Counted from the stretch's first letter, positions 27,366-36,797 are shown. The stretch: 64,000 bases of DNA from Brevundimonas alba (GCF_011927945.1 NZ_JAATJM010000001.1:1373501-1437500), one strand, 5' to 3'. Numbers and translations are program-made. Notes: generated by a model from the sequence alone, not told the origin.

Positions 27366-27980
27366 ATGACCGTGCATTTCCACGAAGGCGACCTTCCGGA
27401 CGGCCTCGACCTCGGCCCGGAGGTCGCGATCGATTCCGAGACCATGGGCCTGCGTTTCCGCCGCGATCCGCTGTGCGTGGTTCAGCTATCGGCCGGTGAT
27501 GGCGACGCTCACGTCGTGCGCATGGCCCGGCCCGGCTACGACTGCCCGAACCTGAAGCGCCTGCTGGCCGATCCGGCGGTGCTGAAACTGTTCCACTTCG
27601 GCCGTTTCGACATCGGCATGTTCCAGCTGCACCTCGGCGTCGAGACCCGCCCGGTCTACTGCACCAAGATCGCTTCCAAGCTGGCCCGCACCTACACCGA
27701 CCGGCACGGTCTCAAGGACGTCGTCCGCGAACTGGCCGGCGTCGACCTGTCCAAGGCCCAGCAGAGCTCCGACTGGGGTGCGGAGACCCTGACCCCGGCC
27801 CAGCTGGAATACGCCGCCTCCGACGTCCTTCATCTCCACGCGGTCAAGGCCCGCCTCGACGAGATGCTGGAGCGCGAGGGCCGCGCCGAACTGGCCCGCA
27901 AATGCTTCGACTTCCTGCCCACCCGGTCCGCCCTGGACCTCGCGGGCTGGGACGAGATGGACATCTTCGCGCACACCTGA
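27366..27980 (+). CDS. ribonuclease D-like 3'-5' exonuclease (short form)
   Basis: A 204-residue DEDDy exonuclease that trims RNA 3' ends. The motifs are Exo I DSE in AIDSETMGL (D23, E25), Exo II in FHFGRFDIGMF, and Exo III Y-x3-D in EYAASDVLHL. Unlike E. coli RNase D (about 375 residues), it has no HRDC domains. The stop overlaps the lptC start by one base (TGATG), linking it to the LPS export genes as in other alphaproteobacteria. Confidence 0.92.
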   Translation: MTVHFHEGDLPDGLDLGPEVAIDSETMGLRFRRDPLCVVQLSAGDGDAHVVRMARPGYDCPNLKRLLADPAVLKLFHFGRFDIGMFQLHLGVETRPVYCTKIASKLARTYTDRHGLKDVVRELAGVDLSKAQQSSDWGAETLTPAQLEYAASDVLHLHAVKARLDEMLEREGRAELARKCFDFLPTRSALDLAGWDEMDIFAHT

Positions 27981-28636
27981 TGACCGATCCCGCCGACCTT
28001 CGCGATCAGGCGGACGAGGCCCGCATCGCCGCCACGGCCCGGGCCTTCCGCGCCCGTTCGCGGCGGGTTCAGCTGCTGCGCCGGGTTCTCCCCGTGGCGA
28101 TCATCGTCCTGGCGGGCGGCACCATCAGCTGGATCGTGCTGCGCAGCGTCATCTCCGATGTCGAGCGCAAGGCCGGGGCGACGCGGGAGGTCACCCTCGA
28201 AAAATCCCGCTTCCTCGGCCAGGACGCCCAGGGCCGCAGCTTCGTCATCGGCTTCGAGCGCGCGGTGCGCGACGCCGACACCGGCCGCTTCCGCCTTGTC
28301 GGCCCCGCGCTCCGCCTCAATCTCGGCGGCCGAAAGGTCACCACCCTGACGGCCGACGGCGGCGTCTATGACGAGGCTTCCAAGAGCGTCACCATCGGGC
28401 CGAACGTCCGTATTTCCGACGGGGGCTCAGGTTTCACCCTCGTCACGCCCGAGGCAGTGGTGAACACCTCGACCGGCGTCGTGACCGGTTCGAAGGGCGT
28501 TCAGGGCTCCGGCCCCCTTGGAACCATCAACGCATCGTCCTATGCCATCTATGAACAGGGCGAACGGGTCGTGTTCAGCGGCTCCGGTGATAACAAGGTG
28601 CGCGGGACCATCAACGCCGCGAGGTCGGACGGATGA
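27980..28636 (+). CDS. lptC: LPS export protein LptC
   Basis: A 218-residue bitopic inner-membrane protein that passes lipopolysaccharide from LptBFG to LptA. A basic N-terminus (RARSRRVQLLRR) precedes one transmembrane helix (about 36-55, VLPVAIIVLAGGTISWIVL) and a periplasmic beta-jellyroll region (about 65-215). The ATG at 27980 overlaps the upstream stop, and its own stop overlaps lptA (ATGA). Confidence 0.9.
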   Translation: MTDPADLRDQADEARIAATARAFRARSRRVQLLRRVLPVAIIVLAGGTISWIVLRSVISDVERKAGATREVTLEKSRFLGQDAQGRSFVIGFERAVRDADTGRFRLVGPALRLNLGGRKVTTLTADGGVYDEASKSVTIGPNVRISDGGSGFTLVTPEAVVNTSTGVVTGSKGVQGSGPLGTINASSYAIYEQGERVVFSGSGDNKVRGTINAARSDG

Positions 28637-29115
28637 GCATGACCAGAACCCTGACGACGGCGGCGATCGCCCTGGCCCTCGCCGCCCTTCCCACCATCGG
28701 CGGGGCGCAGAGCTTCCAGGCCGGTCAGCCCATCATGTGGGGCGCCGACGAGGTGTCACGCACGACCACGGCCCTGTCGCTGCGCGGACGCGCCGAACTG
28801 ACCCAGGGCGACAGCCGCATCCGCGCCGATCGCGTCGAGGGCGTGATCGCCAACGGCGGGCTCAGCCGCGTCGAGGCGACCGGCAACGTCTATTTCGTCA
28901 CGCCCGAGCAGACGATCCGCGGCGACCGCGCCGTCTATACGCCCTCCAACGACACCATCGTCCTGACCGGTGACGTGATCCTGACCCAAGGCGAAAACGT
29001 CATGACCGGCGGCCGCCTGACCTACAACACCCGCACCGAGGCCGCCGAGATGGACGGGGGCGGCCAAAACGGCCGTGTGCAGGGCGTCTTCTATCCCGAA
29101 CGCAGCGGGACCTGA
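28633..29115 (+). CDS. lptA: LPS transport periplasmic protein LptA
   Basis: A 160-residue protein with a signal peptide (TTAAIALALAALPTIGGAQS). The OstA-like beta-jellyroll is recognisable from GDSRIRADRVEGVI and IRGDRAVYTPSNDTIVLTGDV. It forms the bridge carrying LPS across the periplasm. It is short, like other alphaproteobacterial LptA proteins. A second in-frame ATG lies two codons downstream (28639). It is coupled to lptC and followed 20 bp later by lptB. Confidence 0.9.
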   Translation: MSMTRTLTTAAIALALAALPTIGGAQSFQAGQPIMWGADEVSRTTTALSLRGRAELTQGDSRIRADRVEGVIANGGLSRVEATGNVYFVTPEQTIRGDRAVYTPSNDTIVLTGDVILTQGENVMTGGRLTYNTRTEAAEMDGGGQNGRVQGVFYPERSGT

Positions 29116-29135
29116 GCCCCGGCTCGGACGACAGC

Positions 29136-29927
29136 GTGGCCCGCAAGGAACTCTCCGCACTCAACGTTCATGACGCCGCCGCCGAGGCGGTGGCAGAAGC
29201 CCCGCGCGCGACCGGCCTCAGGGTGCAGAACATCGCCCGCGCCTTCGGCCAGCGGCAGGTCGTGCGCGACGTCTCCGTGCACGTCGAGCGTGGTCAGGTG
29301 GCGGGCCTCCTCGGCCCCAACGGCGCCGGCAAGACGACCTGCTTCTACATGATCACCGGCTTGATCCCGCCCGACAGCGGCACGATCTGGCTCGATGGCG
29401 AGGACATCACCGCCCAGCCGATGTACCAGCGCGCCCGCATGGGGCTCGGCTATCTGGCGCAGGAGGCTTCGATCTTCCGCGGCATGACGGTCGAGCAGAA
29501 TGTCCGCGCCGTCGTCGAACTGCACCACACCGGGCGCCAGACCATCGCCGACGAGACCACCCGCCTGCTGGAAGAGCTCCGCATCGACCACCTGCGCCAT
29601 GCGCCGGCTGCGGGCCTGTCCGGCGGCGAGCGCCGGCGCTGCGAGATCGCCCGCGCCCTGGCCGGCCGCCCGTCGTTCATGCTGCTCGACGAACCCTTCG
29701 CCGGCATCGACCCCCTCGCCATCGCCGACATCCGTCAGGTCATCCGCTATCTCGCCGGGCAGGGGATCGGGGTGCTGATCACCGACCACAATGTCCGCGA
29801 GACGCTGGAGATCATCGACCACGCCTCCATCATCTCGGGCGGCGCCGTCCTGTTCGAGGGCAAGGCCGAGGACGTCATCCGCGACCCGGAAGTCCGCCGT
29901 GTCTATCTCGGCGACATGTACGGCTGA
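29136..29927 (+). CDS. lptB: LPS export ABC transporter ATP-binding protein LptB
   Basis: A 263-residue ATPase that powers LPS extraction. Visible are Walker A LLGPNGAGKTT, the Q-loop YLAQEASIFRGMTV, the signature LSGGERRR, Walker B LLDEPFAGIDP and the H-loop ITDHNVRETL. It starts with GTG at 29136. An N-terminal extension of about 28 residues precedes the ABC domain. The gene ends 3 bp before the convergent DUF805 gene. Confidence 0.95.
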   Translation: MARKELSALNVHDAAAEAVAEAPRATGLRVQNIARAFGQRQVVRDVSVHVERGQVAGLLGPNGAGKTTCFYMITGLIPPDSGTIWLDGEDITAQPMYQRARMGLGYLAQEASIFRGMTVEQNVRAVVELHHTGRQTIADETTRLLEELRIDHLRHAPAAGLSGGERRRCEIARALAGRPSFMLLDEPFAGIDPLAIADIRQVIRYLAGQGIGVLITDHNVRETLEIIDHASIISGGAVLFEGKAEDVIRDPEVRRVYLGDMYG

Positions 29928-29930
29928 GGC

Positions 29931-30713
29931 TCAGGCGCCCCGCCGGCCGAACGGCCGCGCCGGAGCGATCCCCGCATCCCACGACGGTTGCCTCGGCTCG
30001 GGCGCGGGCTCCGGCTGCCGCGTCGGTCCCGGCCCGAAGTCAAACACGGGCGCGTAGGATGAGGCCTGCGCAGCCGGGGCCTCGTGGCCGCCGCCCCGCG
30101 CCCGCTTCGCCTCCTCGAACAGCTCTTCCAGGCGGCGCTCGTCATAGACGCTGGAGGTCGTCCGGTCCGGAGCCGGCGCATCGGGATTGCGCGGGTCGGG
30201 TCCGAACCGGTTGGGCCCCTGCGTGCCCGGCAGCACGGTCATGACCATCAGCCCCAGGCTGCAGGCGCCCGCGATCAGGATGATCAGCATGCTCTGGCTG
30301 AAGGCCTGCACGAAGATCGCCGCCGCCTCGGATTCCGCCACCCCGGCGTTGATGCGGCGGAAGGCGCCGGCCATGTTCTGACCCGCCAGGAAGGGCCACA
30401 GCGCACCGGGCAGCATCAACAGCATCCACCAGGCGGTCTGCCCGATGTCGTGCAGACGCCGGGCCAGAACGGCCAGATAGGGCACGAACAGCACCGTACT
30501 GGCCAGTCCGTACAGGCCCAGCCACTTCATGAAATTCCCGAAGGCCACGCCGGGGTTCTGCGGATTGTCCAGCGAGCCGATCGCCATCGCCAGGCATCCG
30601 CCGACGACCACCCCCTGGAACAGCACGAACAGCCAGTATTCGGCGCGTCGCGCGCGGCCGCGGAATACGGCGTAGCGAAGCAGCGGGCGGAACATCAGCA
30701 TGGCGATCCCCAT
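29931..30713 (-). CDS. DUF805 family membrane protein with proline-rich tail
   Basis: About 260 residues. Several transmembrane helices make up the first 165 residues, with the DUF805 hallmark ARRLHDIGQTAWWMLLML and the early GRARRAEYWLFVLF. A cytoplasmic Pro/Gln-rich tail of about 90 residues is not part of the usual 120-150-residue family. The start is uncertain: ATG at 30713 is preferred to the upstream TTG at 30761. It lies on the minus strand between lptB and rpoN, genes that are adjacent in many relatives. Function unknown. Confidence 0.8.
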   Translation of the reverse strand: MGIAMLMFRPLLRYAVFRGRARRAEYWLFVLFQGVVVGGCLAMAIGSLDNPQNPGVAFGNFMKWLGLYGLASTVLFVPYLAVLARRLHDIGQTAWWMLLMLPGALWPFLAGQNMAGAFRRINAGVAESEAAAIFVQAFSQSMLIILIAGACSLGLMVMTVLPGTQGPNRFGPDPRNPDAPAPDRTTSSVYDERRLEELFEEAKRARGGGHEAPAAQASSYAPVFDFGPGPTRQPEPAPEPRQPSWDAGIAPARPFGRRGA

Positions 30714-30813
30714 GGTGGCGACGCCGTCAGTGTGACCGACGAATTGTGAAGGGAGGCCCAACCGCGATGGTTAAGCGCGGCGCTTAGAAGCCGTTAACCG
30801 CTTCGGCCACAAG

Positions 30814-32379
30814 GTGGCCGCCAGCAAGTTTCGGGCCAACCGGTCCGGCTGGGGGTTTTCGAAGGTGCTCGGACAAAGGCTGGAGATACGGCAGGGGCAG
30901 GGGCTCGTCATTACCCCCCAGCTGCAGCAGGCGATCAAGCTGCTGCAGCTGTCCAACCTCGAGCTGGACGCCTTCGTCGAGGCCGAGCTCGAGAAGAACC
31001 CCCTGCTCCAGCGCGAGGACGCCGAGCCGGCGGGCGACGCCGACGCCCCCGCGGTCGAAAGCCACGACGCCGCCGAGATGAGCTTCGACGAAGGTCGGGT
31101 CCAGGACGCCGACCGCGCCCTCGACGCCCGCTCCGACGACGTCTACGGCGACGCCAGCCCGGGCGAGCGCACCTCCGACCGGATGGAGGACGTCGGAACC
31201 GGCGAGGCCCAGCCCGGTCTCAACGACTGGTCACGCGCCGGCTCCGGCGGCGGCCTGCCCGACGGCGAAGGCCGCGAGCAACCGGACACCCGCGAGGCCA
31301 CCCTGTGGGAGCATCTGCAGGCCCAGGCCTCGCAGGCCGGCTTCAGCCCCGCCGACCACGCCATCGCCCTGTCCCTGATCGACGGCGTCGACGAGGGCGG
31401 CTATCTGCGCGGCGACCTGAACGAGGTCGCCGACCGGCTCGGCGTGGCGCTGGAGCGTGTCGAGGCCGTGCTGACCACCTGCCACGGCTTCGAGCCGACC
31501 GGCATCATGGCCCGCTCGGTGCCGGAATGCCTCAAGCTGCAGCTGGTCGAGCGCAACCGCTTCGATCCGGCCATGGAATGCCTGCTCGACAACCTCGACC
31601 TGCTGGCCAAGCGAGACCTCACCGCGCTGAAGAAGGCCTGCGGCGTCGACGGCGAGGACATGGCCGAGATGATCGCCGAACTGAAGGCTCTGACCCCGCG
31701 TCCCGGCGCAGGCTTCGGCGGCGAGCCGGCCCAGACCGTCATCCCTGATGTCCACGTCCGCCCCGACCCGGCAGGTGGCTGGAAGGTCGAGCTGAACGCT
31801 GACACCCTGCCGCGCCTGATCATGGACAAGCGCTATCACGGCGTCGTCGCGGCGGGTGCGCGGTCCGATACCGAAAAGACCTTCGTCGCGGAATGCGCCG
31901 CCCAGGCCAGCTGGCTGGTCAAGTCGCTGGACCAACGGGCGAAGACCATCCTCAAGGTCTCGTCCGAGATCGTGCGCCAGCAGGACGCTTTCCTCGCCTT
32001 CGGTGTCGAGTTCCTGCGCCCGCTGAACCTCAAGACCGTGGCCGACGCTATCGGCATGCACGAGTCGACCGTCAGCCGCGTCACCTCGAACAAATACGTC
32101 TCCACGCCGCGGGGCGTGTTCGAGCTGAAATTCTTCTTCACGGCCGCCATCCAGTCGTCCGACGGCGGCGCGACCCACTCGGCCGAGGCGGTCCGTCACC
32201 GCATCAAGGCCATGATCGACGGCGAGGCGCGCGATGGCGACGTTTTGTCCGACGACCGCATCGTCGAGATCCTTAACGAGGCCGGCATCGATATCGCCCG
32301 CCGAACCGTCGCCAAATACCGGGAAGCGCTGCGCATTCCCTCGTCCGTCCAGCGCAAGCGGATGCTGAAGGCCGGCTGA
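30814..32379 (+). CDS. rpoN: RNA polymerase sigma-54 factor
   Basis: A 521-residue sigma-54. Region I is the Gln/Leu-rich activator-contact segment (LVITPQLQQAIKLLQLSNLEL), region II is a long acidic stretch, then comes the core-binding domain. The HTH is PLNLKTVADAIGMHESTVSR, and the C-terminal RpoN box ARRTVAKYRE recognises the -24 element. It starts with GTG at 30814. It directs transcription needing enhancer-binding ATPases (nitrogen, motility and stalk genes in Caulobacterales). It is followed by hpf and ptsN in the classic order. Confidence 0.96.
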   Translation: MAASKFRANRSGWGFSKVLGQRLEIRQGQGLVITPQLQQAIKLLQLSNLELDAFVEAELEKNPLLQREDAEPAGDADAPAVESHDAAEMSFDEGRVQDADRALDARSDDVYGDASPGERTSDRMEDVGTGEAQPGLNDWSRAGSGGGLPDGEGREQPDTREATLWEHLQAQASQAGFSPADHAIALSLIDGVDEGGYLRGDLNEVADRLGVALERVEAVLTTCHGFEPTGIMARSVPECLKLQLVERNRFDPAMECLLDNLDLLAKRDLTALKKACGVDGEDMAEMIAELKALTPRPGAGFGGEPAQTVIPDVHVRPDPAGGWKVELNADTLPRLIMDKRYHGVVAAGARSDTEKTFVAECAAQASWLVKSLDQRAKTILKVSSEIVRQQDAFLAFGVEFLRPLNLKTVADAIGMHESTVSRVTSNKYVSTPRGVFELKFFFTAAIQSSDGGATHSAEAVRHRIKAMIDGEARDGDVLSDDRIVEILNEAGIDIARRTVAKYREALRIPSSVQRKRMLKAG

Positions 32380-32441
32380 AGCTCCACCACATTTCGGTGA
32401 TCGGCGTTGACACCAAACGCCTTCGGTCGCGTTCTACTCCC

Positions 32442-33107
32442 ATGCAAATCCAGGTCAGCGGTAAGCACGTGGATGTCGGCGAAGCGTTAGGCTCCCGCAT
32501 CTCCCAGGAACTCCAGGACGGGATCGGCAAATACTTCGAACGAGGGGCCCAGGACGCCGAGGTGATCGTCGCCAAGGAGGGTCACAGCTTCAAGGTTGAT
32601 TGCTGGGTCCGTCTGGCTTCGGGCCAGGTGGTCTTCACCTCGGGCCTGGGCGGCGACGCCCATTCGGCCTTCACCGAAAGCCTCGAAAAGCTCGAGAAGC
32701 GGGTGCGTCGCTACAAGCGCCGGCTCAAGGATCACCACATCGGTCCCAAGGGCCTGTCGCCCGAGAAGACCGAGATGGCCGCCCGCGAGGTCGCCCGCAG
32801 CATCGTGCTGCGCGACCCGGACTCGGTCGAGGATGCGGATTTCGGCGAGGCTGGCGCGCCTGACGAGCCCCCGCCCGTCGGCATGGTCATCGCCGAGACC
32901 GAGGCGGAGATCCGCACGGTCACCGTCGGCCGCGCCGTGCTCGAGCTCGACATGACCGGCTATCCGGTCGTCGTCTTCCGCAATGCGGCCCACGGCGGCC
33001 TGTCCGTCGTCTACCGCCGTCCGGACGGCAACGTCGGCTGGATCGACCCCGAGCGGACCACCAGATCGCTCAACGGACACGGTTCGGTAAACGGTGGCTC
33101 GTCATAG
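32442..33107 (+). CDS. hpf: ribosome hibernation-promoting factor, long form
   Basis: A 221-residue protein. The N-terminal S30AE domain (MQIQVSGKHVDVGEALGSRI, about 1-105) binds the 30S decoding region. A linker leads to the C-terminal dimerisation domain (PVVFRNAAHGGLSVVYRRPD, about 160-215). The long form links two 70S ribosomes into 100S particles in stationary phase. The ATG at 32442 begins the conserved domain. It lies 62 bp after rpoN. Confidence 0.94.
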   Translation: MQIQVSGKHVDVGEALGSRISQELQDGIGKYFERGAQDAEVIVAKEGHSFKVDCWVRLASGQVVFTSGLGGDAHSAFTESLEKLEKRVRRYKRRLKDHHIGPKGLSPEKTEMAAREVARSIVLRDPDSVEDADFGEAGAPDEPPPVGMVIAETEAEIRTVTVGRAVLELDMTGYPVVVFRNAAHGGLSVVYRRPDGNVGWIDPERTTRSLNGHGSVNGGSS

Positions 33108-33184
33108 TGCTTCCCACAAAGAGGCGGGTCGTCTAAACGGCGCCCGCCCGTCGGGAATGATCGGGTAGAGTCGGGATCAGCGTC

Positions 33185-33652
33185 ATGGATATCGGGGATT
33201 TGCTGGCGGAGGGCGGAGTCGTCCTGCGCAGCGGCGCGTCGTCCAAGCGGCAGGCGCTGCACACCGTGGCTGAGGCCGCGGCGCAGACGCTTGGCCTGCC
33301 CGAAGCCCGGATCATGGAGGCGCTGCTGGAGCGCGAGGCCTTGGGCTCGACGGGCCTTGGCTCGGGCGTCGCCGTGCCCCACGCCCGCCTCGAAGGCGTC
33401 GATCAGGTGACCGCCGTCTTCGTGCGGCTGGATACGCCCGTGGCCTATGGCGCCGTGGACGACCGTCCGGTGGATCTGATCTTCGCCCTGTTCGCTCCGC
33501 CCCGCGACGGCGCCGAGCATCTGCGCGCCTTGGCCGCCGTTTCCCGCGCCCTGCGTTCGGCCGAGATGCGCGAACACCTGCGTCAGGCGCGTACCGTCGA
33601 CGCCATCCGCGCCCTGTTCGTCAAGGACAAGGCCCCCGCTACCGCGGCCTAA
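33185..33652 (+). CDS. ptsN: nitrogen PTS EIIA component
   Basis: A 155-residue EIIA-Ntr/fructose-type protein. The phosphoryl-accepting His66 is in GSGVAVPHARLEG, and DLIFALFAPPRDGAEHL is typical of the family. It is phosphorylated by NPr and regulates K+ transport and (p)ppGpp or nitrogen responses in alphaproteobacteria. It lies 77 bp after hpf, completing the rpoN-hpf-ptsN set. Confidence 0.94.
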   Translation: MDIGDLLAEGGVVLRSGASSKRQALHTVAEAAAQTLGLPEARIMEALLEREALGSTGLGSGVAVPHARLEGVDQVTAVFVRLDTPVAYGAVDDRPVDLIFALFAPPRDGAEHLRALAAVSRALRSAEMREHLRQARTVDAIRALFVKDKAPATAA

Positions 33653-33687
33653 AAGGCAGCGGTGCGAAGCGCGTTAGCGCCCTTCGT

Positions 33688-33945
33688 TTAATGCACCGAA
33701 ACCGGCTCCAACTCGTGCGCCACCGCGGCGGCGAAGGCCGTCTCGCGGTCCATCATCACGGCCAGCCGCTCGCCGTCGGCGCCGTGCACCGCATAGAGGG
33801 TTGTCTCGGGATCGATCGACAGCCCCTTCACCTCGGGGAGGGGCGCATCTTCCAGAATATCGGCGGCGCGGATCTCGCGCACATAGACCAGGTCGGGCGC
33901 TCCGAGCCCCCGCAGGTCTTCCTTGGTCATCATCGTCGGCGTCAT
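33688..33945 (-). CDS. DUF1150 family protein
   Basis: A small 85-residue protein of the alphaproteobacterial DUF1150 family (DLVYVREIRAADIL, LYAVHGADGERLAVM, AFAAAVAHELEPVSVH). A good ribosome binding site (AAGGAGG) precedes the ATG. It commonly sits beside a small heat-shock gene, as here, where the Hsp20 gene lies just upstream on the same strand. Function unknown. Confidence 0.88.
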   Translation of the reverse strand: MTPTMMTKEDLRGLGAPDLVYVREIRAADILEDAPLPEVKGLSIDPETTLYAVHGADGERLAVMMDRETAFAAAVAHELEPVSVH

Positions 33946-34033
33946 TGCGACCGCCTCCTTACTCTCGACTAACGCCCCGAAGGGCCGTGTGGTTCGGCCC
34001 CGAATGCGGCGGCCGTTAAAAACGACGCCCGGG

Positions 34034-34453
34034 TCAGGCCGTCGTGATGGGGATTCTGCGGATCGTCGGCAGGTCTTCCGGCCGGCTCAGTTCGACGTGC
34101 AGCAGCCCGTGCTCCAGCCTCGCCTGATCGACCTCCAGCCCGTCCGCCAGCACGAAGCTGCGGACGAAGCCGCGTCCGGCGATACCGCGATGCAGGAAGG
34201 CCTGCTCGCCCTTGCCGGCGTCCTCCCGCTTGCCCGCGATGGTCAGCTGCCGGCCTTCCAGCGTCACCGCCAGATCGTCGGGTCCAAAACCCGCGACCGC
34301 CAGGGTGATGCGCACCGAATGCTCGCCCAGTTGTTCGACGTTGTACGGCGGATAGCTGTCCGCCGCCGCCCGCGCGGCCCGGTCGATCAGGGCGCGGGTA
34401 TGGTCGAAGCCCAGCAGGAAGGGGCTGTCGAATAGAATGGTGCGTGTCGTCAT
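34034..34453 (-). CDS. Hsp20 family small heat-shock protein
   Basis: A 139-residue ATP-independent chaperone of the IbpA type. The N-terminus (FDSPFLLGFDHTRALID) is followed by an alpha-crystallin domain (about 37-125, PPYNVEQLGEHSVRITLAVA onward) and the I-x-I tail motif in RRIPITTA. It holds unfolding proteins during heat stress. It lies upstream of DUF1150 with 88 bp between; the 115 bp to the M13 peptidase stop must contain its promoter. Confidence 0.93.
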   Translation of the reverse strand: MTTRTILFDSPFLLGFDHTRALIDRAARAAADSYPPYNVEQLGEHSVRITLAVAGFGPDDLAVTLEGRQLTIAGKREDAGKGEQAFLHRGIAGRGFVRSFVLADGLEVDQARLEHGLLHVELSRPEDLPTIRRIPITTA

Positions 34454-34569
34454 CTGGCCCTCGCGAAAGCGACCGGACCCTCCTCCGCCCCCCGATATCG
34501 GCAGGGCGCCGGGTCCAGCTTCCAGATGGGACTTCGGGCCTCCGGAATCAACGCCGGCGGCCCGTCAGG

Positions 34570-36660
34570 TCACCAGATCTCGACGCGGTCGGCAGGCGCC
34601 AGATACATGCCCTGGCCCGGCCGCACGCCGAAGGCGTCGTACCAGGCGTCGAGGTTGCGCACCGTGGCCGCGCGGTAGCGTCCCGGCGAGTGGCCGTTGG
34701 TCAGGATCTGGTTGCGCTCGGCGGCCTCGCGCGTATTGACGCGATAGTTCTGGGCGAAGCCGAGGAAGAAGCGCTGGTCGCCGGTGAACCCGTCGATCAC
34801 CGGCGCCGGACGCCCGCCCAGCGAGCGGTGGTAGGCGTCGAGCGCCGCGCTGACGCCCGCGACGTCGGCGATGTTCTCGCCCAGCGTCAGCTCGCCGTTC
34901 AGCGCCAGATCGGGGTAGGGCCGGTAGGTGTTGTACTGCTCGACCAGCTTCTGGCCGTTGGCCTCGAAGCGGGCGAAGTCGGCCGGCGTCCACCAGTTGG
35001 TCAGCTTGCCGTTGACGTCGAACAGGGCGCCCGAGTTGTCGAAGCCGTGGCTGATCTCATGGCCGATCACCGCGCCGATGGCGCCGTAGTTGACGGCCGG
35101 GTCGGCGTTCAGATCGAAGAACGGCGGCTCCAGGATGGCGGCCGGAAACTGGATGGAGTTCTGCGACGGCGCGTTCAGGGCGTTGACCGTCTGCGGCACC
35201 ATGAACCACTCGCCCCGGTCCACCGGCCCGTGCAGCTTGGCGATGTTGCGCTGGTATTCCCACAGACCGGCGCGCTCGGCGTTGCCCAGCGCATCGTCAC
35301 GGCGGATTTCGAGGGCCGAATAGTCCTTCCAACGGTCTGGATAGCCGACGCTGACGGTCATGGCCGCCAACTTGGCGCGCGCCTGCGCCTTGGTCGCGGG
35401 GGTCATCCAGTCGAGCGCCGCGATGCGGGCGTCGAAGGCCGCCTTGATGTTCTGGACCATGTTCTGCACCTCGGCCTTGGCCTCGGGCGAGAAGTGGCGC
35501 TCGACATACATCTGGCCGACCGCGTCGCCGAGCGCTCCGTTGGTCGAGGCCACGGCCCGCTTCCAGCGGTCTGACTGGGCCGACGCCCCGGTCAGCGCCG
35601 TGCCGTGGAACGAGAAGCGCTGGTCGACAAAGGCTTTCGACAGGAAGGGCGCCGCGCGGTTGACGGCGTGATAGGTCAGATAGTCCTTCCACACGTCCAG
35701 CGACTCCGAACCGACGAGCGCCGCCAGTCCGGTGATCGCCTCCGGCTGCCACACCTTGATCATGTCCTGATCGGCCAGCCGCGAGGCGTCGAAGAAGGCG
35801 TTCCAGTCCATGCCGGGGGCGCGTGTGGCGAACTCGGCGCGCCGCCAGCTGTTGTTGCCCTTCGCCATGTCGCCGGTCGCCGTGGCGTCCCAGTGGCTGC
35901 GGGCGATGGCGGTCTCCAGCGCCAGGACGCCCCGCGCCCGCCGCTCGCCGTCAGACACGCCCGCCAGCGTCAGCATGGCCGCGACGTGCCGCAGATAGGT
36001 CTCGCGCAGTTGCACCGATCGCGGGCTGTCGGACAGATAATAATCCCGGTCGGGCATCCCGAGACCGCCCTGCATCAGATAGGCGGCGTAGCGGTCCGGG
36101 TGGTCGAAGTCCTGCGCCACCCACAGGCCCAGCGGCCGCTCCGTATAGGTATTGGTCGCGTTGATCGCGTCCACGTCTGCCCGCATCGTCGCGCCGATCT
36201 CGCGGCTCAGCGCCGCGCGGCTGTCGACCGCGGCGATCCGCGCCAGCGCCGGCCTCAGCGGCGTCGCCCCCAAGCGCTCGATGGCGGCCTCGTCCATATA
36301 GGCGGTGAAATAGTCGCCGACCTTGCGCGGCGACTCGCCCTCGGCCTGCCCGGCGGCCGCGGCGCGGATCAGCTCCACATTCCGCTCGTTGGCGCGGTCA
36401 TTGAGGATGTCGAAGGTGCTCAGGCGCGACTTGTCCGCCGGGATCTGGGTCCGCGCCGCCCATCCGCCGTTGGCGTAGTCGTAGAACTCGTCGCCCGGCG
36501 CCACCGACGTATCCATGCCGGAGACATCGAAGCCGAACGAGCCGTAGAGCGGCCGGCTTGACGCCGCCGGAGCGTCGCCCGGAGCAGACGGCATCGAGAC
36601 GGCGCAGCCGCTGGCGAACAGCACGGCGGCGGCGGAAAGCAGGAGATGGCGACGGATCAT
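34570..36660 (-). CDS. M13 family (neprilysin-like) zinc metallopeptidase, lipoprotein
   Basis: A 696-residue exported endopeptidase. The lipoprotein signal is LLSAAAVLFASGC. The C-terminal catalytic domain has the zinc motif HEISH in IGHEISHGFDNSG and the downstream ENIADVAG that supplies the third ligand (Glu). The large N-terminal M13 domain starts at SGMDTSVAPGDEFYDYANGG. It degrades small peptides in the periplasm. The ATG at 36660 is set by the signal peptide. It is monocistronic, between tRNA-Ala and hsp20. Confidence 0.94.
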   Translation of the reverse strand: MIRRHLLLSAAAVLFASGCAVSMPSAPGDAPAASSRPLYGSFGFDVSGMDTSVAPGDEFYDYANGGWAARTQIPADKSRLSTFDILNDRANERNVELIRAAAAGQAEGESPRKVGDYFTAYMDEAAIERLGATPLRPALARIAAVDSRAALSREIGATMRADVDAINATNTYTERPLGLWVAQDFDHPDRYAAYLMQGGLGMPDRDYYLSDSPRSVQLRETYLRHVAAMLTLAGVSDGERRARGVLALETAIARSHWDATATGDMAKGNNSWRRAEFATRAPGMDWNAFFDASRLADQDMIKVWQPEAITGLAALVGSESLDVWKDYLTYHAVNRAAPFLSKAFVDQRFSFHGTALTGASAQSDRWKRAVASTNGALGDAVGQMYVERHFSPEAKAEVQNMVQNIKAAFDARIAALDWMTPATKAQARAKLAAMTVSVGYPDRWKDYSALEIRRDDALGNAERAGLWEYQRNIAKLHGPVDRGEWFMVPQTVNALNAPSQNSIQFPAAILEPPFFDLNADPAVNYGAIGAVIGHEISHGFDNSGALFDVNGKLTNWWTPADFARFEANGQKLVEQYNTYRPYPDLALNGELTLGENIADVAGVSAALDAYHRSLGGRPAPVIDGFTGDQRFFLGFAQNYRVNTREAAERNQILTNGHSPGRYRAATVRNLDAWYDAFGVRPGQGMYLAPADRVEIW

Positions 36661-36797
36661 CGGATGGCCTTTCGGAGTCCTCTGGACCTCGGCGCCGCTG
36701 GGGCCCGCCGGTCCGACGGGGCGCATATGGCCACAGCTTCCGCCGCCGCCACAGGGCCCAAAGATGAGGAATCCGTAATATTGCGCCAGATATGGCG

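Noticed and set aside
33653-33687. Terminator between ptsN and the DUF1150 gene
   Set aside because: An imperfect CGAAGCGCG/GCGCCCTTCG pairing exists, but it has mismatches and no T-tract; too weak to call.
34454-34569. ROSE-type RNA thermometer before the Hsp20 gene
   Set aside because: A short GC hairpin near the ribosome binding site is possible, but the typical U(U/C)GCU motif facing the ribosome binding site is not seen.
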